Part shown: positions 6,110-14,336 of the stretch, in pieces
Position numbering within the stretch: the stretch's first letter is position 1
How the letters are laid out: every line of letters starts with the position of its first letter
IMG/VR virus record: IMGVR_UViG_3300030328_003209
Coordinates: 5,701-37,906 of that record
Source: a virus
Strand: one strand, 5' to 3'
Length of the DNA stretch: 32,206 nt
Program-made: the position numbers and the translations under genes
Notes under the pieces: generated by a model
What the model saw: only the letters and a program-made list of their open reading frames with translations
What the model was told of the DNA's origin: nothing
Databases searched by the model: none

Positions 6110-6910
6110 ATGACAACACACTTTTCAAGCGGCGTAACAAACGTCCGAGGTAAAGCTAACGGTACTTCTTTATTTAGTGGTATCAAGCAACCTTTAATAA
6201 CTGGTGGAACATCACCTCAAGAATGGGCTTTCCAAGATGACTTTGTGCAATTTTCACAAACATCTTTAGCACCATGGACTATCGTAGATCCAGGTGGAAG
6301 TTCATATATGTTAGCTCAATATCCGCAAGGATGGTTAAGAATGGGTGATGGTAGCCCGTCTGCATCAGACATTGCGATAGCTGCATCAGAAGATGTTTTC
6401 CAGATTCATACTGGTAAAAAATGGTACTTCGAAACTTCAATCGCGGTTACTGATGTTACTGAACTAAACACTTTTGTTGGTTTTGCGGCTAACGGTTATG
6501 CTAACCCAAATGCAGTACCAGATGATGGTATTGGATTTACTCATTTAGAAGATACAACTTCAATTCAGTTTGTATCTAGAAAAAATGGAGCCGGCGTATC
6601 TTTCACTATGTTAGAAGCAGGAAGTACATTTGTACAACAAGATTCAAGTGTAACTGCACAGTCAGCAACTGCATACAACATGCCTGACAATAGTGTTAGA
6701 TTGGGATTCTTATATCAACCAGCAGGTTCAGAACCTACTATTACTGCGAATCAGTTTACCCTTTATATAAATGGTACTGTTTCTGGAGTACAAGCAGCAA
6801 CAACTGTTCCTGATGATCTTCTTATGGAATTGAAGATGATGACTGAGAGTAAAGGAACTGTAGCTAACGATCTTTATGTTGACTACGTTCAAACGGTACA
6901 ACAAAGATAA
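6110..6910 (+). CDS. Virion protein, beta-rich
   Basis: This 266-residue protein begins MTTHFSSGVTNVRGKANGTS. From about 40 on it is strongly beta-rich, with WYFETSIAVTDVTELNTFVG (104-123) and later FTLYINGTVSG and NDLYVDYVQTVQ. The alternating aromatic/polar strands suggest a jelly-roll or lectin-like sandwich, as in many phage capsid or fibre-like proteins. No catalytic motif is visible. It is probably a structural protein attached to the head. It is preceded by the double-hairpin leader and followed by a terminator. Confidence 0.72.
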   Translation: MTTHFSSGVTNVRGKANGTSLFSGIKQPLITGGTSPQEWAFQDDFVQFSQTSLAPWTIVDPGGSSYMLAQYPQGWLRMGDGSPSASDIAIAASEDVFQIHTGKKWYFETSIAVTDVTELNTFVGFAANGYANPNAVPDDGIGFTHLEDTTSIQFVSRKNGAGVSFTMLEAGSTFVQQDSSVTAQSATAYNMPDNSVRLGFLYQPAGSEPTITANQFTLYINGTVSGVQAATTVPDDLLMELKMMTESKGTVANDLYVDYVQTVQQR

Positions 6911-6919
6911 TAAAATTAT

Positions 6920-6949
6920 TCTAAGCTCCTTCGGGAGCTTAGAAATTTT
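6920..6949 (+). terminator. Terminator with UUCG loop
   Basis: TCTAAGCTCC (6920-6929) pairs perfectly with GGAGCTTAGA (6934-6943) around a TTCG loop closed by C-G, the very stable UUCG tetraloop. AAATTTTA follows. The T-run is short, so partial readthrough or mRNA stabilisation is possible; the next gene's AGGAG begins one base after the tract. Confidence 0.75.
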
Positions 6950-6963
6950 AGGAGAATAGAATT

Positions 6964-7593
6964 ATGCCAAATGTATCAAGTATAAAGAGTAAATATTTTG
7001 CAGCAGCATCCGCTACTGATAGAAATGGAATTTGTGCAGCTCAAACTACGAGTGGGGCAGCTTCTCTAACTTTAAATGGAGCAGGTGTTTCTAACGGAAC
7101 AGCTACTTTTGGTTCTAACAATGCAGCGATCGTAACGGTTTATGCAGGTAGTGCTAATACTGGAGTTAATTTTACTATCACAGGAACGGGAGCTAACAAT
7201 GCTTCTCAAAGTGAAACTATTGCAGGTCCAGGAGCTGGAGCAACTGTCAGTACTACTAATTTATTTACAACAGTAACGGCAGTGTCAGTAGATGCAGCAA
7301 TTACAAATAATGCTGAAATAGGATGGACAGCGCAAGATCCACAAGTAGGTTGTGTATTTGCAGGAAGAACTCGTATTAGAGGACTACAGGGTAGAAGTGG
7401 AACAACAGCAGGAATAATCGAATTTAAAAATTCTTCTGTGACTGGAACTACACTTTTAACTATTCCGACAACTACTACAGCTGAATTAATAGAACCTTAC
7501 ATTCCAGATAATGGAGTTCTGTTTGAAGATGGAGCTTATTTTTCTTCAGCAGATGGAGTAGCTAACGGAGTTACTGTATTTTACGACGGGTAG
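6964..7593 (+). CDS. Beta-rich virion protein
   Basis: This 209-residue protein begins MPNVSSIKSKYFAAASATDR and is rich in Thr, Ala, Gly and Asn. The first half is a repeat-like stretch (SLTLNGAGVSNGTATFGSNN, TITGTGANNASQSETIAGPG). The C-terminal half contains RTRIRGLQGRSGTTAGIIEF and ends GVTVFYDG. The pattern suggests beta-sandwich folding, but no domain is named with confidence. AGGAG lies upstream. Its place between the virion gene and the adaptor genes suggests a minor head or neck protein. Confidence 0.7.
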   Translation: MPNVSSIKSKYFAAASATDRNGICAAQTTSGAASLTLNGAGVSNGTATFGSNNAAIVTVYAGSANTGVNFTITGTGANNASQSETIAGPGAGATVSTTNLFTTVTAVSVDAAITNNAEIGWTAQDPQVGCVFAGRTRIRGLQGRSGTTAGIIEFKNSSVTGTTLLTIPTTTTAELIEPYIPDNGVLFEDGAYFSSADGVANGVTVFYDG

Positions 7594-7601
7594 GAAGCTA
7601 A

Positions 7602-8564
7602 ATGGCTAACACTACTTCGCACTCATACACTTTTGATAAGAGTCTTCCAATTGATGAGATTGTAGAAGAATCTTACGAACGTATTGGACTTCAAAACGTT
7701 TCTGGTTATCAATTAAAAACAGCTAAACGATCTTTAAATTTATTGCTTTCTGAATGGAGTAATAGAGGACTTCATTATTGGGAAGTAGCTAACCAAGGTT
7801 TTACTTTAGTAGATGGACAAAATGTTTATACTACTTATCGATCTCCTCAGGATGGAGCTTCTAATGGATTAACAACAACTCTATCTGGAAGCATTAATGC
7901 TGCAGTAACAGATATTCCCTTGACCCAGGTCAAAGATATGCCTGGCGCGAATCAAGGTGGAGGAACTATTACTATAGGAACTGAAACAATTAGATACACT
8001 GGAAAATCAGCGGCTACAGGAGCAGCGAATCTTACTGGAGCTATACGTGGTTCTAATGGAACGACGGCTGCTACTCATACCAGTGGAGATACCGTAACTC
8101 AACATGCTACGGGAATGGACAATATATTAGAATGTAATTACAGAATTACTTCTAGCGACATTGACTCACCTATGACTGAAGTTAGTAGATCTCAGTATCA
8201 AGGCTATTCTAATAAAGCTGCAAAAGGAACTCCTACTTCTTTTTTTATTCAGAGATTTGTTGATAGAACAACTTTAACTTTATATTTAACTCCTGGTGCA
8301 GCAGAAGATGGAAATAAATTAAATATTTATTATAACAGAAGAATTCAGGACGGAGGTGCTTATACTAATGCAGTTAATGTACCTTATCGTTTTGCACCTT
8401 GCATGACTGCAGGATTAGCATTTTATTTATCACAAAAAAATGCTCCACAAAGAACACAAGAAATGAAACTTTTTTATGAGGATGAATTGGCTAGAGCCGT
8501 AAAAGAGGATGCTGATATTACAAGTACATATATTGCTCCTAAGGTCTACTATCCTAATGCTTAA
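7602..8564 (+). CDS. Head-to-tail adaptor-like virion protein (P22 gp4-like by position)
   Basis: This 320-residue protein has a helical N-terminus, SLPIDEIVEESYERIGLQNV (about 14-33) followed by QLKTAKRSLNLLLSEWSNRG, which resembles adaptor proteins that seat under the portal. The C-terminus has PYRFAPCMTAGLAFYLSQKN and KLFYEDELARAVKEDAD. A separate beta domain (about 91-168: TITIGTETIRYTGK, GAIRGSNGTT, THTSGDTV) is inserted between them and recurs in two other virion proteins here. The adaptor role is inferred from the helices and gene order with the tail hub, not proved by motif. Confidence 0.7.
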   Translation: MANTTSHSYTFDKSLPIDEIVEESYERIGLQNVSGYQLKTAKRSLNLLLSEWSNRGLHYWEVANQGFTLVDGQNVYTTYRSPQDGASNGLTTTLSGSINAAVTDIPLTQVKDMPGANQGGGTITIGTETIRYTGKSAATGAANLTGAIRGSNGTTAATHTSGDTVTQHATGMDNILECNYRITSSDIDSPMTEVSRSQYQGYSNKAAKGTPTSFFIQRFVDRTTLTLYLTPGAAEDGNKLNIYYNRRIQDGGAYTNAVNVPYRFAPCMTAGLAFYLSQKNAPQRTQEMKLFYEDELARAVKEDADITSTYIAPKVYYPNA

Positions 8565-8566
8565 TT

Positions 8567-9385
8567 ATGACTACTTTTGCTTCAGGTAAACATGCACTCG
8601 CTATATCAGATAGATCGGGACTAGCTTTTCCTTATCTTGAAATGGTAAGGGAATGGAATGGAGCATGGGTACATATATCTGAATTTGAACCTAAGCAACC
8701 TCAATTACAACCTAAACCTACAAGTGCTGATCCACAAGCTTTACAAAGAGCAAGACCAGCTAGAACTGAATTTGCAACTGAAGATTTTTTACCTAACAAT
8801 CCTTTTTCTACAGCAAGTAATACAACTTTAACTTTTAGTTTTCCTGATGGTGGGCTTTTAGTTGATGACCAAGTAAGATTTACTTCAGTTAAAGAAGCAG
8901 TAGGAGGAGTTTCAGTTCAAGCTTTAGAATTAAATACAACTTTAAACGGAGATATTACATCTACAGCTACAACAATTACTTTAACAGATGCGTCAAATTT
9001 TCCCACAAGTGGATACATTGTTATTAGAAAAGTTTTAACAGGTGATAGCGATCCTTTATTGGCAGGAAAATTTTTAAATGAAACTGTTCAATACACAGGA
9101 AAATCAAGTAATGATTTAACAGGATGTACACGAGGAACAGCTGCTCCTTATAGAGGATATACTCCTACTTCTACTACAGCTAGTGCCCATAGCAGCGGAG
9201 CTGAGGTTTTTGGAGCTCATAAAATTGTTTCACGAGTTTCTACAACAATTAAACAAGCTGGAGAACCATCTACAGTAACTGAATATAACAGCTTTACATT
9301 GACTTTACCTTCTGCTGCTTCTACAACAGAGGTAGGCGGGGGAATTAACTGTGTAATAGGACCCGTTAATCAAAGGAGGGGATAA
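8567..9385 (+). CDS. Virion protein with ASGKHALAISDRSG start and shared beta domain
   Basis: This 272-residue protein starts FASGKHALAISDRSGLAFPY and has KQPQLQPKPTSADPQALQRA (about 43-62), a combination I recall from a common marine phage structural protein. The middle (about 123-218) holds the same beta module as the neighbouring adaptor-like protein: TTITLTDASNFPTSGYIVI, NETVQYTGK, GCTRG, AHSSGAEV. A C-terminal strand region follows, TITLTLP-like and ending VGGGINCVIGPV. No enzyme motif is seen. It starts two bases after the previous stop, and the next gene overlaps its stop by TAATG. Confidence 0.72.
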   Translation: MTTFASGKHALAISDRSGLAFPYLEMVREWNGAWVHISEFEPKQPQLQPKPTSADPQALQRARPARTEFATEDFLPNNPFSTASNTTLTFSFPDGGLLVDDQVRFTSVKEAVGGVSVQALELNTTLNGDITSTATTITLTDASNFPTSGYIVIRKVLTGDSDPLLAGKFLNETVQYTGKSSNDLTGCTRGTAAPYRGYTPTSTTASAHSSGAEVFGAHKIVSRVSTTIKQAGEPSTVTEYNSFTLTLPSAASTTEVGGGINCVIGPVNQRRG

Positions 9386-10134
9386 TGGCTGGATTTACAT
9401 ACACAACTTTAAAACAAGCTATTTTAGATTATACTGAAGTAGATAGTAATGTTTTAACTACAACTATTGTAGATCAGTTTATTGAAAATGCAGAATTTAG
9501 AATTTTTTATGATGTCCCTAGTGATAATAATAGATTTGTTAGCGAAGGAAATTTAGCTATTGATGATAATACAATTAATGTTCCTGGACTAGGAACTAAA
9601 GGAAATACTGGAACAGTATTTGTGCGTGGGGTAGAAGTTTTTAATAGCACTTCAGCTAGTACTGGACCAGGTGAATGGTTAATTAAAAAAGACCAAACTT
9701 ATTTAAGTGAATATGTTAATAGATCCACAGGTTCATCAGGGGGCCAAACAGCCCAGGATGTTACAGGTTTTCCTAAATATTATGCGATGTTTGGGGGTGC
9801 TACTGGCACTTCATCAACTACTTCAGGAGGCCTATATGTAGCGCCTACGCCAGATGCTAATTATATGTTCAGAATATATTATGATATGGTACCTAAAAGT
9901 CTAACTACTACAGCTTCAACTTATATAAGTCAGTACTTCCCACAGGGGCTATTATATGCTACTTTAGTGGAGGCTTATGGATTTTTAAAAGGCCCTATGG
10001 ATATGTTGACATTATATGAAAATAAATATAAACAAGAGTTACAGAAGTTTGCAGGAGTGCAAATTGGAAGACGAAGACGAGATGATTATACTGACGGCAC
10101 CGTTAGAATACCAATCAACTCTCCGTCACCATAA
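9385..10134 (+). CDS. Neck/tail adaptor-like structural protein
   Basis: This 249-residue protein begins MAGFTYTTLKQAILDYTEVD. It contains FIENAEFRIFYDVPSDNNRF (about 33-52), a beta middle with GFPKYYAMFGG, a YVAPTPDANYMFRIYYDMVP strand pair, and a C-terminal helix QGLLYATLVEAYGFLKGP. The helical ends around a beta core, with an N-terminal D/E-rich helix, are typical of small tail-tube or adaptor proteins of short-tailed phages; T7 gp11 is a functional analogue to test, not a claimed homologue. GGAGGGG lies just before the ATG. Confidence 0.68.
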   Translation: MAGFTYTTLKQAILDYTEVDSNVLTTTIVDQFIENAEFRIFYDVPSDNNRFVSEGNLAIDDNTINVPGLGTKGNTGTVFVRGVEVFNSTSASTGPGEWLIKKDQTYLSEYVNRSTGSSGGQTAQDVTGFPKYYAMFGGATGTSSTTSGGLYVAPTPDANYMFRIYYDMVPKSLTTTASTYISQYFPQGLLYATLVEAYGFLKGPMDMLTLYENKYKQELQKFAGVQIGRRRRDDYTDGTVRIPINSPSP

Positions 10135-10153
10135 AAACTATTAGGAGAAAATT

Positions 10154-10612
10154 ATGGCGATAGCATCGGTACTAACAGATACTTTTAAAGAAGAGTTATT
10201 GGGCGGTTATCATAGCTTTAACGCTTCAGGAGATACACCAGCAGGAAGCACTTTTAAAATTGCTTTGTACAGCGATAGTGCGAGTTTAGGAACTACAACT
10301 ACAGCTTACGCGGCAGGTAATGAAGTTTCTGGATCGGGTTATTCTGCAGGAGGAAATACTTTAACAAACACAGGAGTGGCTAAAAGTACAGTTACTTCTT
10401 ACACAGATTTTTCAGACACTTCTTGGACTTCTGCGTCTTTCACAGCGAGAGGATGTTTAATTTATAACTCATCTTCAATTTCAGGATTAACTTCGAACGC
10501 TGCGGTTTGTTCAATTGATTTCGGTGGAAATAAAACTGTTTCTTCTGGAACTTTCACAATTCAATTTCCAGCCAACAACTCTAGCTCGGCGATCATAAGA
10601 ATTACGTCGTAA
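10154..10612 (+). CDS. Beta-sandwich virion protein, tail/receptor-type
   Basis: This 152-residue protein starts MAIASVLTDTFKEELLGGYH. It has TFKIALYSDSASLGTTTTAY, GNEVSGSGYSAGGNTLTNTG (about 55-74), a WTSASFTARGCLIYN strand and VSSGTFTIQFP near the end. This recurrent phage protein type occurs among tail genes of many phages and is probably a compact beta-sandwich attached to the tail. Whether it binds a receptor is unknown. Its AGGAGAAAATTATGGC initiation region is identical to that of the gene at 11723. Confidence 0.75.
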   Translation: MAIASVLTDTFKEELLGGYHSFNASGDTPAGSTFKIALYSDSASLGTTTTAYAAGNEVSGSGYSAGGNTLTNTGVAKSTVTSYTDFSDTSWTSASFTARGCLIYNSSSISGLTSNAAVCSIDFGGNKTVSSGTFTIQFPANNSSSAIIRITS

Positions 10613-10626
10613 GGAGGTAAGTCCTT

Positions 10627-11712
10627 ATGGCTAATACTTGGGGCGAGTCCGGAACAACCTGGGGTCAAGGTGACTGGGGCCAGCAAAACGTAACCACCGT
10701 ATCCATCAGTGGACTTTCAATTACAGGATCATTAGGAGAAACCGAAGAATTTAATGAAGCCGGTTGGGGTAGAGATCCTTATGGCGACGGGTCATGGGGT
10801 GTTGAAGGAACTAACGTAACTGTTATACCTACTGGTTTATCTATAACTGGTACAGTTAATGCTGATGGTTTAGAATCTTTTCCAAATACAGGTTGGGGTC
10901 GAGATCAATATGGTGAAGAACCATGGGGTGATAGTTATGATCCTGTAATAAATGTTTCAGGTTTTGGAATTACTGCTTCTTTAGGCGAATTACCTTATGC
11001 TCAATCAGAATCTGGTTGGGGTAGAGATGAATGGGGTATTGGTAACTGGGGAGAAAATACTACAACAGTTGTAGTAGTCGATTCATTTGAAATAACTGCT
11101 TCTCAAGGTCCAGAAGGATGGGGTTTATCTAAATGGGGTGAAGAAGTAGCATGGGGTGGCGAATTAAGATGTGAGACAACTCAGTTATCTGTAATCACTT
11201 TTGATGGTATAGAAGCAACAGCATCTCTAGGTACTCCTACACTTAATTACGACATGATCTTTGACATCACTGGTCCAGCAGCAATGGGAGCAGGATTAGG
11301 GACTCCAAATATTAATAATGGAGCAGATCATACTCAAGGACTAGCAAGTTTATTAATTAATGGTTCTGTTGGTACACCTACTATTGAACTTACTCATATA
11401 TTAACTGGCTTAGAAGCTACTATGAGTTTGACTGCACCTGAAGTCACTAATGAAGAAATAGTATATGTTACAGGAATAAGTGGTACACTTTCTCTTGGTA
11501 CTTTACCTACTATTGACGATATGTCAGTCGGAGTATCCGGTTTATCTATAACTGGTTCAGTAGGAACTCCTATTGTTACTGATATGCAAGTAGGACTAAC
11601 TGGCATTGAAATGACGGGAGATTTAGGTTCTGGGGGAGTCGCACCATTACACTATAAAGATGTTGACATCACCGGAAATACTGCCTATACATACGTAGAA
11701 CACTCAGCTTAA
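10627..11712 (+). CDS. Trp-Gly repeat fibre-like protein
   Basis: This 361-residue protein is built from repeats. Four copies of a Trp-Gly box (GWGRDPYGDGSWG at 46-58 and variants at 89, 130 and 164) are spaced about 41-43 residues apart. Around eleven copies of a GLSITGSLGTP-like strand unit run from 29 to about 336. Such regular beta units suggest an elongated fibre or appendage. A strong AAGGAGGT site precedes it. It has no enzymatic motif. Its place at the head of the fibre genes suggests a tail fibre or tail-surface protein. Confidence 0.78.
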   Translation: MANTWGESGTTWGQGDWGQQNVTTVSISGLSITGSLGETEEFNEAGWGRDPYGDGSWGVEGTNVTVIPTGLSITGTVNADGLESFPNTGWGRDQYGEEPWGDSYDPVINVSGFGITASLGELPYAQSESGWGRDEWGIGNWGENTTTVVVVDSFEITASQGPEGWGLSKWGEEVAWGGELRCETTQLSVITFDGIEATASLGTPTLNYDMIFDITGPAAMGAGLGTPNINNGADHTQGLASLLINGSVGTPTIELTHILTGLEATMSLTAPEVTNEEIVYVTGISGTLSLGTLPTIDDMSVGVSGLSITGSVGTPIVTDMQVGLTGIEMTGDLGSGGVAPLHYKDVDITGNTAYTYVEHSA

Positions 11713-11722
11713 GGAGAAAATT

Positions 11723-12994
11723 ATGGCATCAAATTATACGGTACTCGGAATTCAGCTTATGACAACTGGCGAAAAAGCCGGTCTATGGGGTGGATTAACA
11801 AATACAAACTGGGACATCATGGAACAGATTTCTGGTGGGTACACAACACAAGCAGTAACTGATGGAGCTAACACAGATTTATCGGTTTCTGACGGATCAA
11901 CAGGCGCGACACTTGCGCACAGAATTATAAAATTAACAGGATCACTTTCAGCAGGTAGAACAGTTACTGTTCCTCTTGACGTTCAAACTTTTTACATAAT
12001 GCACAATGCAACATCAGGAGCTCAAACTGTAACATTTAAATATGTTTCAGGTTCTGGAAGTGAAGTAGTAATTCCTAACGGAGCTACAAAAATAATTTAC
12101 GCATCAGCGGATGATGGAACTAATCCAAATATGGTTGATACTGGATTTATACAAGCCGTTGTTGATGACACTTCACCACAACTAGGTGGCGATTTAGATG
12201 TTAATGGAAACGATATAGTTTCAGCAGGAAACGCTGACGTTAGCATTATTCCAGGTGGAACAGGTGATGTTAATCTTGGAGCAGATACAGTTCAAGTTGG
12301 TGACAATAATGCCGACGCGACAATTACTACTCAAGGTACTGGTGATTTAATTTTAAACACAAACAATGGCTCATCTTCAGGAAGTATTACAATTGCTGAT
12401 GGTGCTAGTGGAAATATTAATATTGCGCCTAATGGAACAGGAGCAGTACAAGCTGGTGGTAATTTAGTTAAAAACGTAGGAACAGAAACTATTTTTATTC
12501 CATCAGTAGCAATTTACAGCACTGAAACAGCTGGTGCTGACGCACAGACTGTTGAAACAACAGCTACTAGACCTGATCTTAAAGTTTTAGATTATGATGC
12601 AAGTACAATTGAATATGGACAGTTTGCTATTGCAATGCCTAAATCATGGAACTTAGGAACTATGACTTATCAAGTTTTTTGGAGTCCAGGTAATACTAAC
12701 ACAGGAAACGTTCTTTGGAACTTACAAGCAGTTGGTGTTGCCGATGACGCAACAGCTGACATAGCTTTCGGAACAGCAATACAAGTTACTGATGCCGGAG
12801 GAGGCGCTGTTGAGGATGTATTAGTTAGTTCAGTGAGTGGTGCAATGACAGTTGCAGGAACTCCAGCTGACGATGAATATACATTCTTTCAAATTTACAG
12901 AAATGCTTCAGACGGTGCTGATACGTTTACTGGTGATGCAAGATTACTAGGAATTAAACTATTCTACACATCTGATGCCGCAAACGACGGATAG
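11723..12994 (+). CDS. Tail fibre protein
   Basis: This 423-residue protein has an N-terminal domain (about 1-145, starting MASNYTVLGIQLMTTGEKAG, with GLWGGLTNTNWDIMEQISGG) that resembles the attachment part of phage tail fibres. A repeated stalk-like stretch follows: DTSPQLGGDLDVNGNDI (149-165), then GGTGDVNLGADTVQVG and GTGDLILNTNNG. These short strands are typical of beta-helical fibre shafts. The C-terminal part (about 255-423) is a beta-rich domain with YDASTIEYGQFAIAMP and ARLLGIKLFYTS. It is likely trimeric, with the C-terminus available for receptor binding or for holding the following Gly-rich protein. Confidence 0.8.
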   Translation: MASNYTVLGIQLMTTGEKAGLWGGLTNTNWDIMEQISGGYTTQAVTDGANTDLSVSDGSTGATLAHRIIKLTGSLSAGRTVTVPLDVQTFYIMHNATSGAQTVTFKYVSGSGSEVVIPNGATKIIYASADDGTNPNMVDTGFIQAVVDDTSPQLGGDLDVNGNDIVSAGNADVSIIPGGTGDVNLGADTVQVGDNNADATITTQGTGDLILNTNNGSSSGSITIADGASGNINIAPNGTGAVQAGGNLVKNVGTETIFIPSVAIYSTETAGADAQTVETTATRPDLKVLDYDASTIEYGQFAIAMPKSWNLGTMTYQVFWSPGNTNTGNVLWNLQAVGVADDATADIAFGTAIQVTDAGGGAVEDVLVSSVSGAMTVAGTPADDEYTFFQIYRNASDGADTFTGDARLLGIKLFYTSDAANDG

Positions 12995-13006
12995 GAGGGT
13001 TAGAGT

Positions 13007-13840
13007 ATGTCTTTTGGTTATAAAATATTAGGATTCGGAACTAATGCTAATGCCGGTTGGGATTACTTGGTTGATTATTTAGTAATTGCTGGCGGCGGCG
13101 GAGGCGGAAAAGGCCGAGGCGGTGGCGGCGGCGGAGGAGCCGGCGGATACCGAACTTCTTTCCCTGGCGGAACAATGCTTCAACTCGCAGCAGGAACATA
13201 CCCAGTTAGTATTGGGGGTGGCGGAGGATCAAACTCTGGTGAAGGTGGAACTACTACTTTCAATCCTGGTGGATCTGAAGGCGTAAACATGATTACATCT
13301 ACATATGGTGGCGGCGGTGAAACTGCTGCAGAACAAACAGCATCCCCTGGAGGATCAGGAGGTGGCGGAGTTCAAAGAGCAGCTGGAACTGGAAACGCTG
13401 GAGGTTATTCACCACCAGAAGGTAATAACGGAATAAGCACAAACAACCCGGGCGCTAACAATGGCGGCGGTGGAGGTGGTGCTGGAGCCGTTGGTGGACC
13501 ATCTACAACTGGAGGCCAATCAGCTAATAGTAATATTTCAGGATCACCGGTTGATAAAGCTGGTGGAGGCGGAGGCGCTCCCGGAGGAAGTGGCGGAGGA
13601 GCCGGCGCTGGAAACGGAAATGGTGGAAGTGCACCAGGAAACTCAGGATCAGGCGGCGGAGGCGGAAACAATGGTTTCGCAGCTGGCGGATCAGGTGGAT
13701 CTGGAATTGCATATATAAGAGCACCCGCAGCAGCAGCAGGTTTATTATCAGCATCCCCTGGATCAAACAGTGTAAGTACACTACCTACCGGAGAGACAGT
13801 GGTAACATTTAACACCGGTGGAACTTTAACGGTAGCATAA
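13007..13840 (+). CDS. Glycine-rich adhesin-like receptor-binding protein
   Basis: This 277-residue protein begins MSFGYKILGFGTNANAGWDY and is extremely rich in glycine: runs of five to eight Gly occur at about 29-46, 70-74, 156-161 and 219-224. It closes with a non-glycine tail, GSGIAYIRAPA and GETVVTFNTGGTLTVA. Gly-rich arrays with a short framing segment are known in phage adhesins (T4-type gp38), where the loops between the arrays set host range. The gene uses more GGC/GGA codons and is locally GC-richer than its neighbours. GGAGGG precedes the ATG. Role is inferred from composition and position after the fibre gene. Confidence 0.78.
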   Translation: MSFGYKILGFGTNANAGWDYLVDYLVIAGGGGGGKGRGGGGGGGAGGYRTSFPGGTMLQLAAGTYPVSIGGGGGSNSGEGGTTTFNPGGSEGVNMITSTYGGGGETAAEQTASPGGSGGGGVQRAAGTGNAGGYSPPEGNNGISTNNPGANNGGGGGGAGAVGGPSTTGGQSANSNISGSPVDKAGGGGGAPGGSGGGAGAGNGNGGSAPGNSGSGGGGGNNGFAAGGSGGSGIAYIRAPAAAAGLLSASPGSNSVSTLPTGETVVTFNTGGTLTVA

Positions 13841-14286
13841 TGGCAATATTTTGTAGTTTAGATTCTAGCAACATCGTCGTAACCACATTTATGATAGACG
13901 ATGCTGATGTTATTGCTCATGGCGGAAATCAATCAGCTGAAGCAGCAACGTGGGTTCAAAATAATATTAGACCTTTACAACCTGGTGAAGTTAGCTATGT
14001 ACAAACTTCTCCCGATGGTTCTTACAGAGCTCATAGAGCAAGTCCACATTGGGTTTATGATCCATCAAACGATGTCTTTTATGAAGCACAACCTTATCCA
14101 AGTTGGAGCTTAGATGCTTCTTGGGTATGGCAAGCCCCAGTAACTTTTCCTGCAGGCGCAGGAACAACAGAACAGCAAGCAGATATTGCTGTATGGGATG
14201 AAGCAGGTTCTCAATGGTATTACTTAGATCCATCAGAAAATCGCTTTAATTGGGACGCAGTAGGTCTTGTTTGGGTAGCTGCCTAA
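13840..14286 (+). CDS. Trp-rich fibre-associated protein
   Basis: This 148-residue protein has a conserved-looking middle: SPHWVYDPSNDVFYEAQPYP (about 68-87) then SWSLDASWVWQAPVTFP, followed by a DIAVWDEAGSQWYYLDPSEN stretch and a closing WDAVGLVWVA. I recall the QPYPSW/LW-QAP pattern from small proteins following fibre genes in cyanophages and pelagiphages. Repeated W-x-x units suggest a compact beta domain, perhaps a fibre tip or chaperone. It begins with a TAATG overlap onto the glycine-rich gene, so co-expression is likely. Confidence 0.75.
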   Translation: MAIFCSLDSSNIVVTTFMIDDADVIAHGGNQSAEAATWVQNNIRPLQPGEVSYVQTSPDGSYRAHRASPHWVYDPSNDVFYEAQPYPSWSLDASWVWQAPVTFPAGAGTTEQQADIAVWDEAGSQWYYLDPSENRFNWDAVGLVWVAA

Positions 14287-14291
14287 TTTTA

Positions 14292-14320
14292 TTGATTTCA
14301 AATACATTTCAGGTTATAAG
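14292..14320 (+). promoter_or_regulatory. Sigma-70-like promoter before the oxygenase island
   Basis: TTGATT (14292-14297) and TATAAG (14315-14320) are separated by exactly 17 bases. Four of six and five of six positions match the consensus. A transcript starting about seven bases later would leave only about eight bases before the first oxygenase ATG at 14335. The sequence is AT-rich, so chance remains possible. Confidence 0.45.
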
Positions 14321-14336
14321 ATGTCTAGACAGACAT
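14321..14336 (+). promoter_or_regulatory. Start-codon hairpin and five-codon leader frame
   Basis: ATGTCT (14321-14326) pairs with AGACAT (14331-14336) around AGAC, so part of the start codon at 14335 lies in the 3' arm. A reading frame ATG-TCT-AGA-CAG-ACA-TGA starts at 14321 and its stop overlaps the true ATG as ATGA. No clear ribosome-binding site precedes 14335. This may be coupling or chance. Confidence 0.35.

Noticed and set aside
13405-13815. Proline-rich antisense frame of 136 codons
   Set aside because: It is the complement of the Gly-rich gene; GGN codons read backwards give Pro (and Ala) codons, with no independent start signal.
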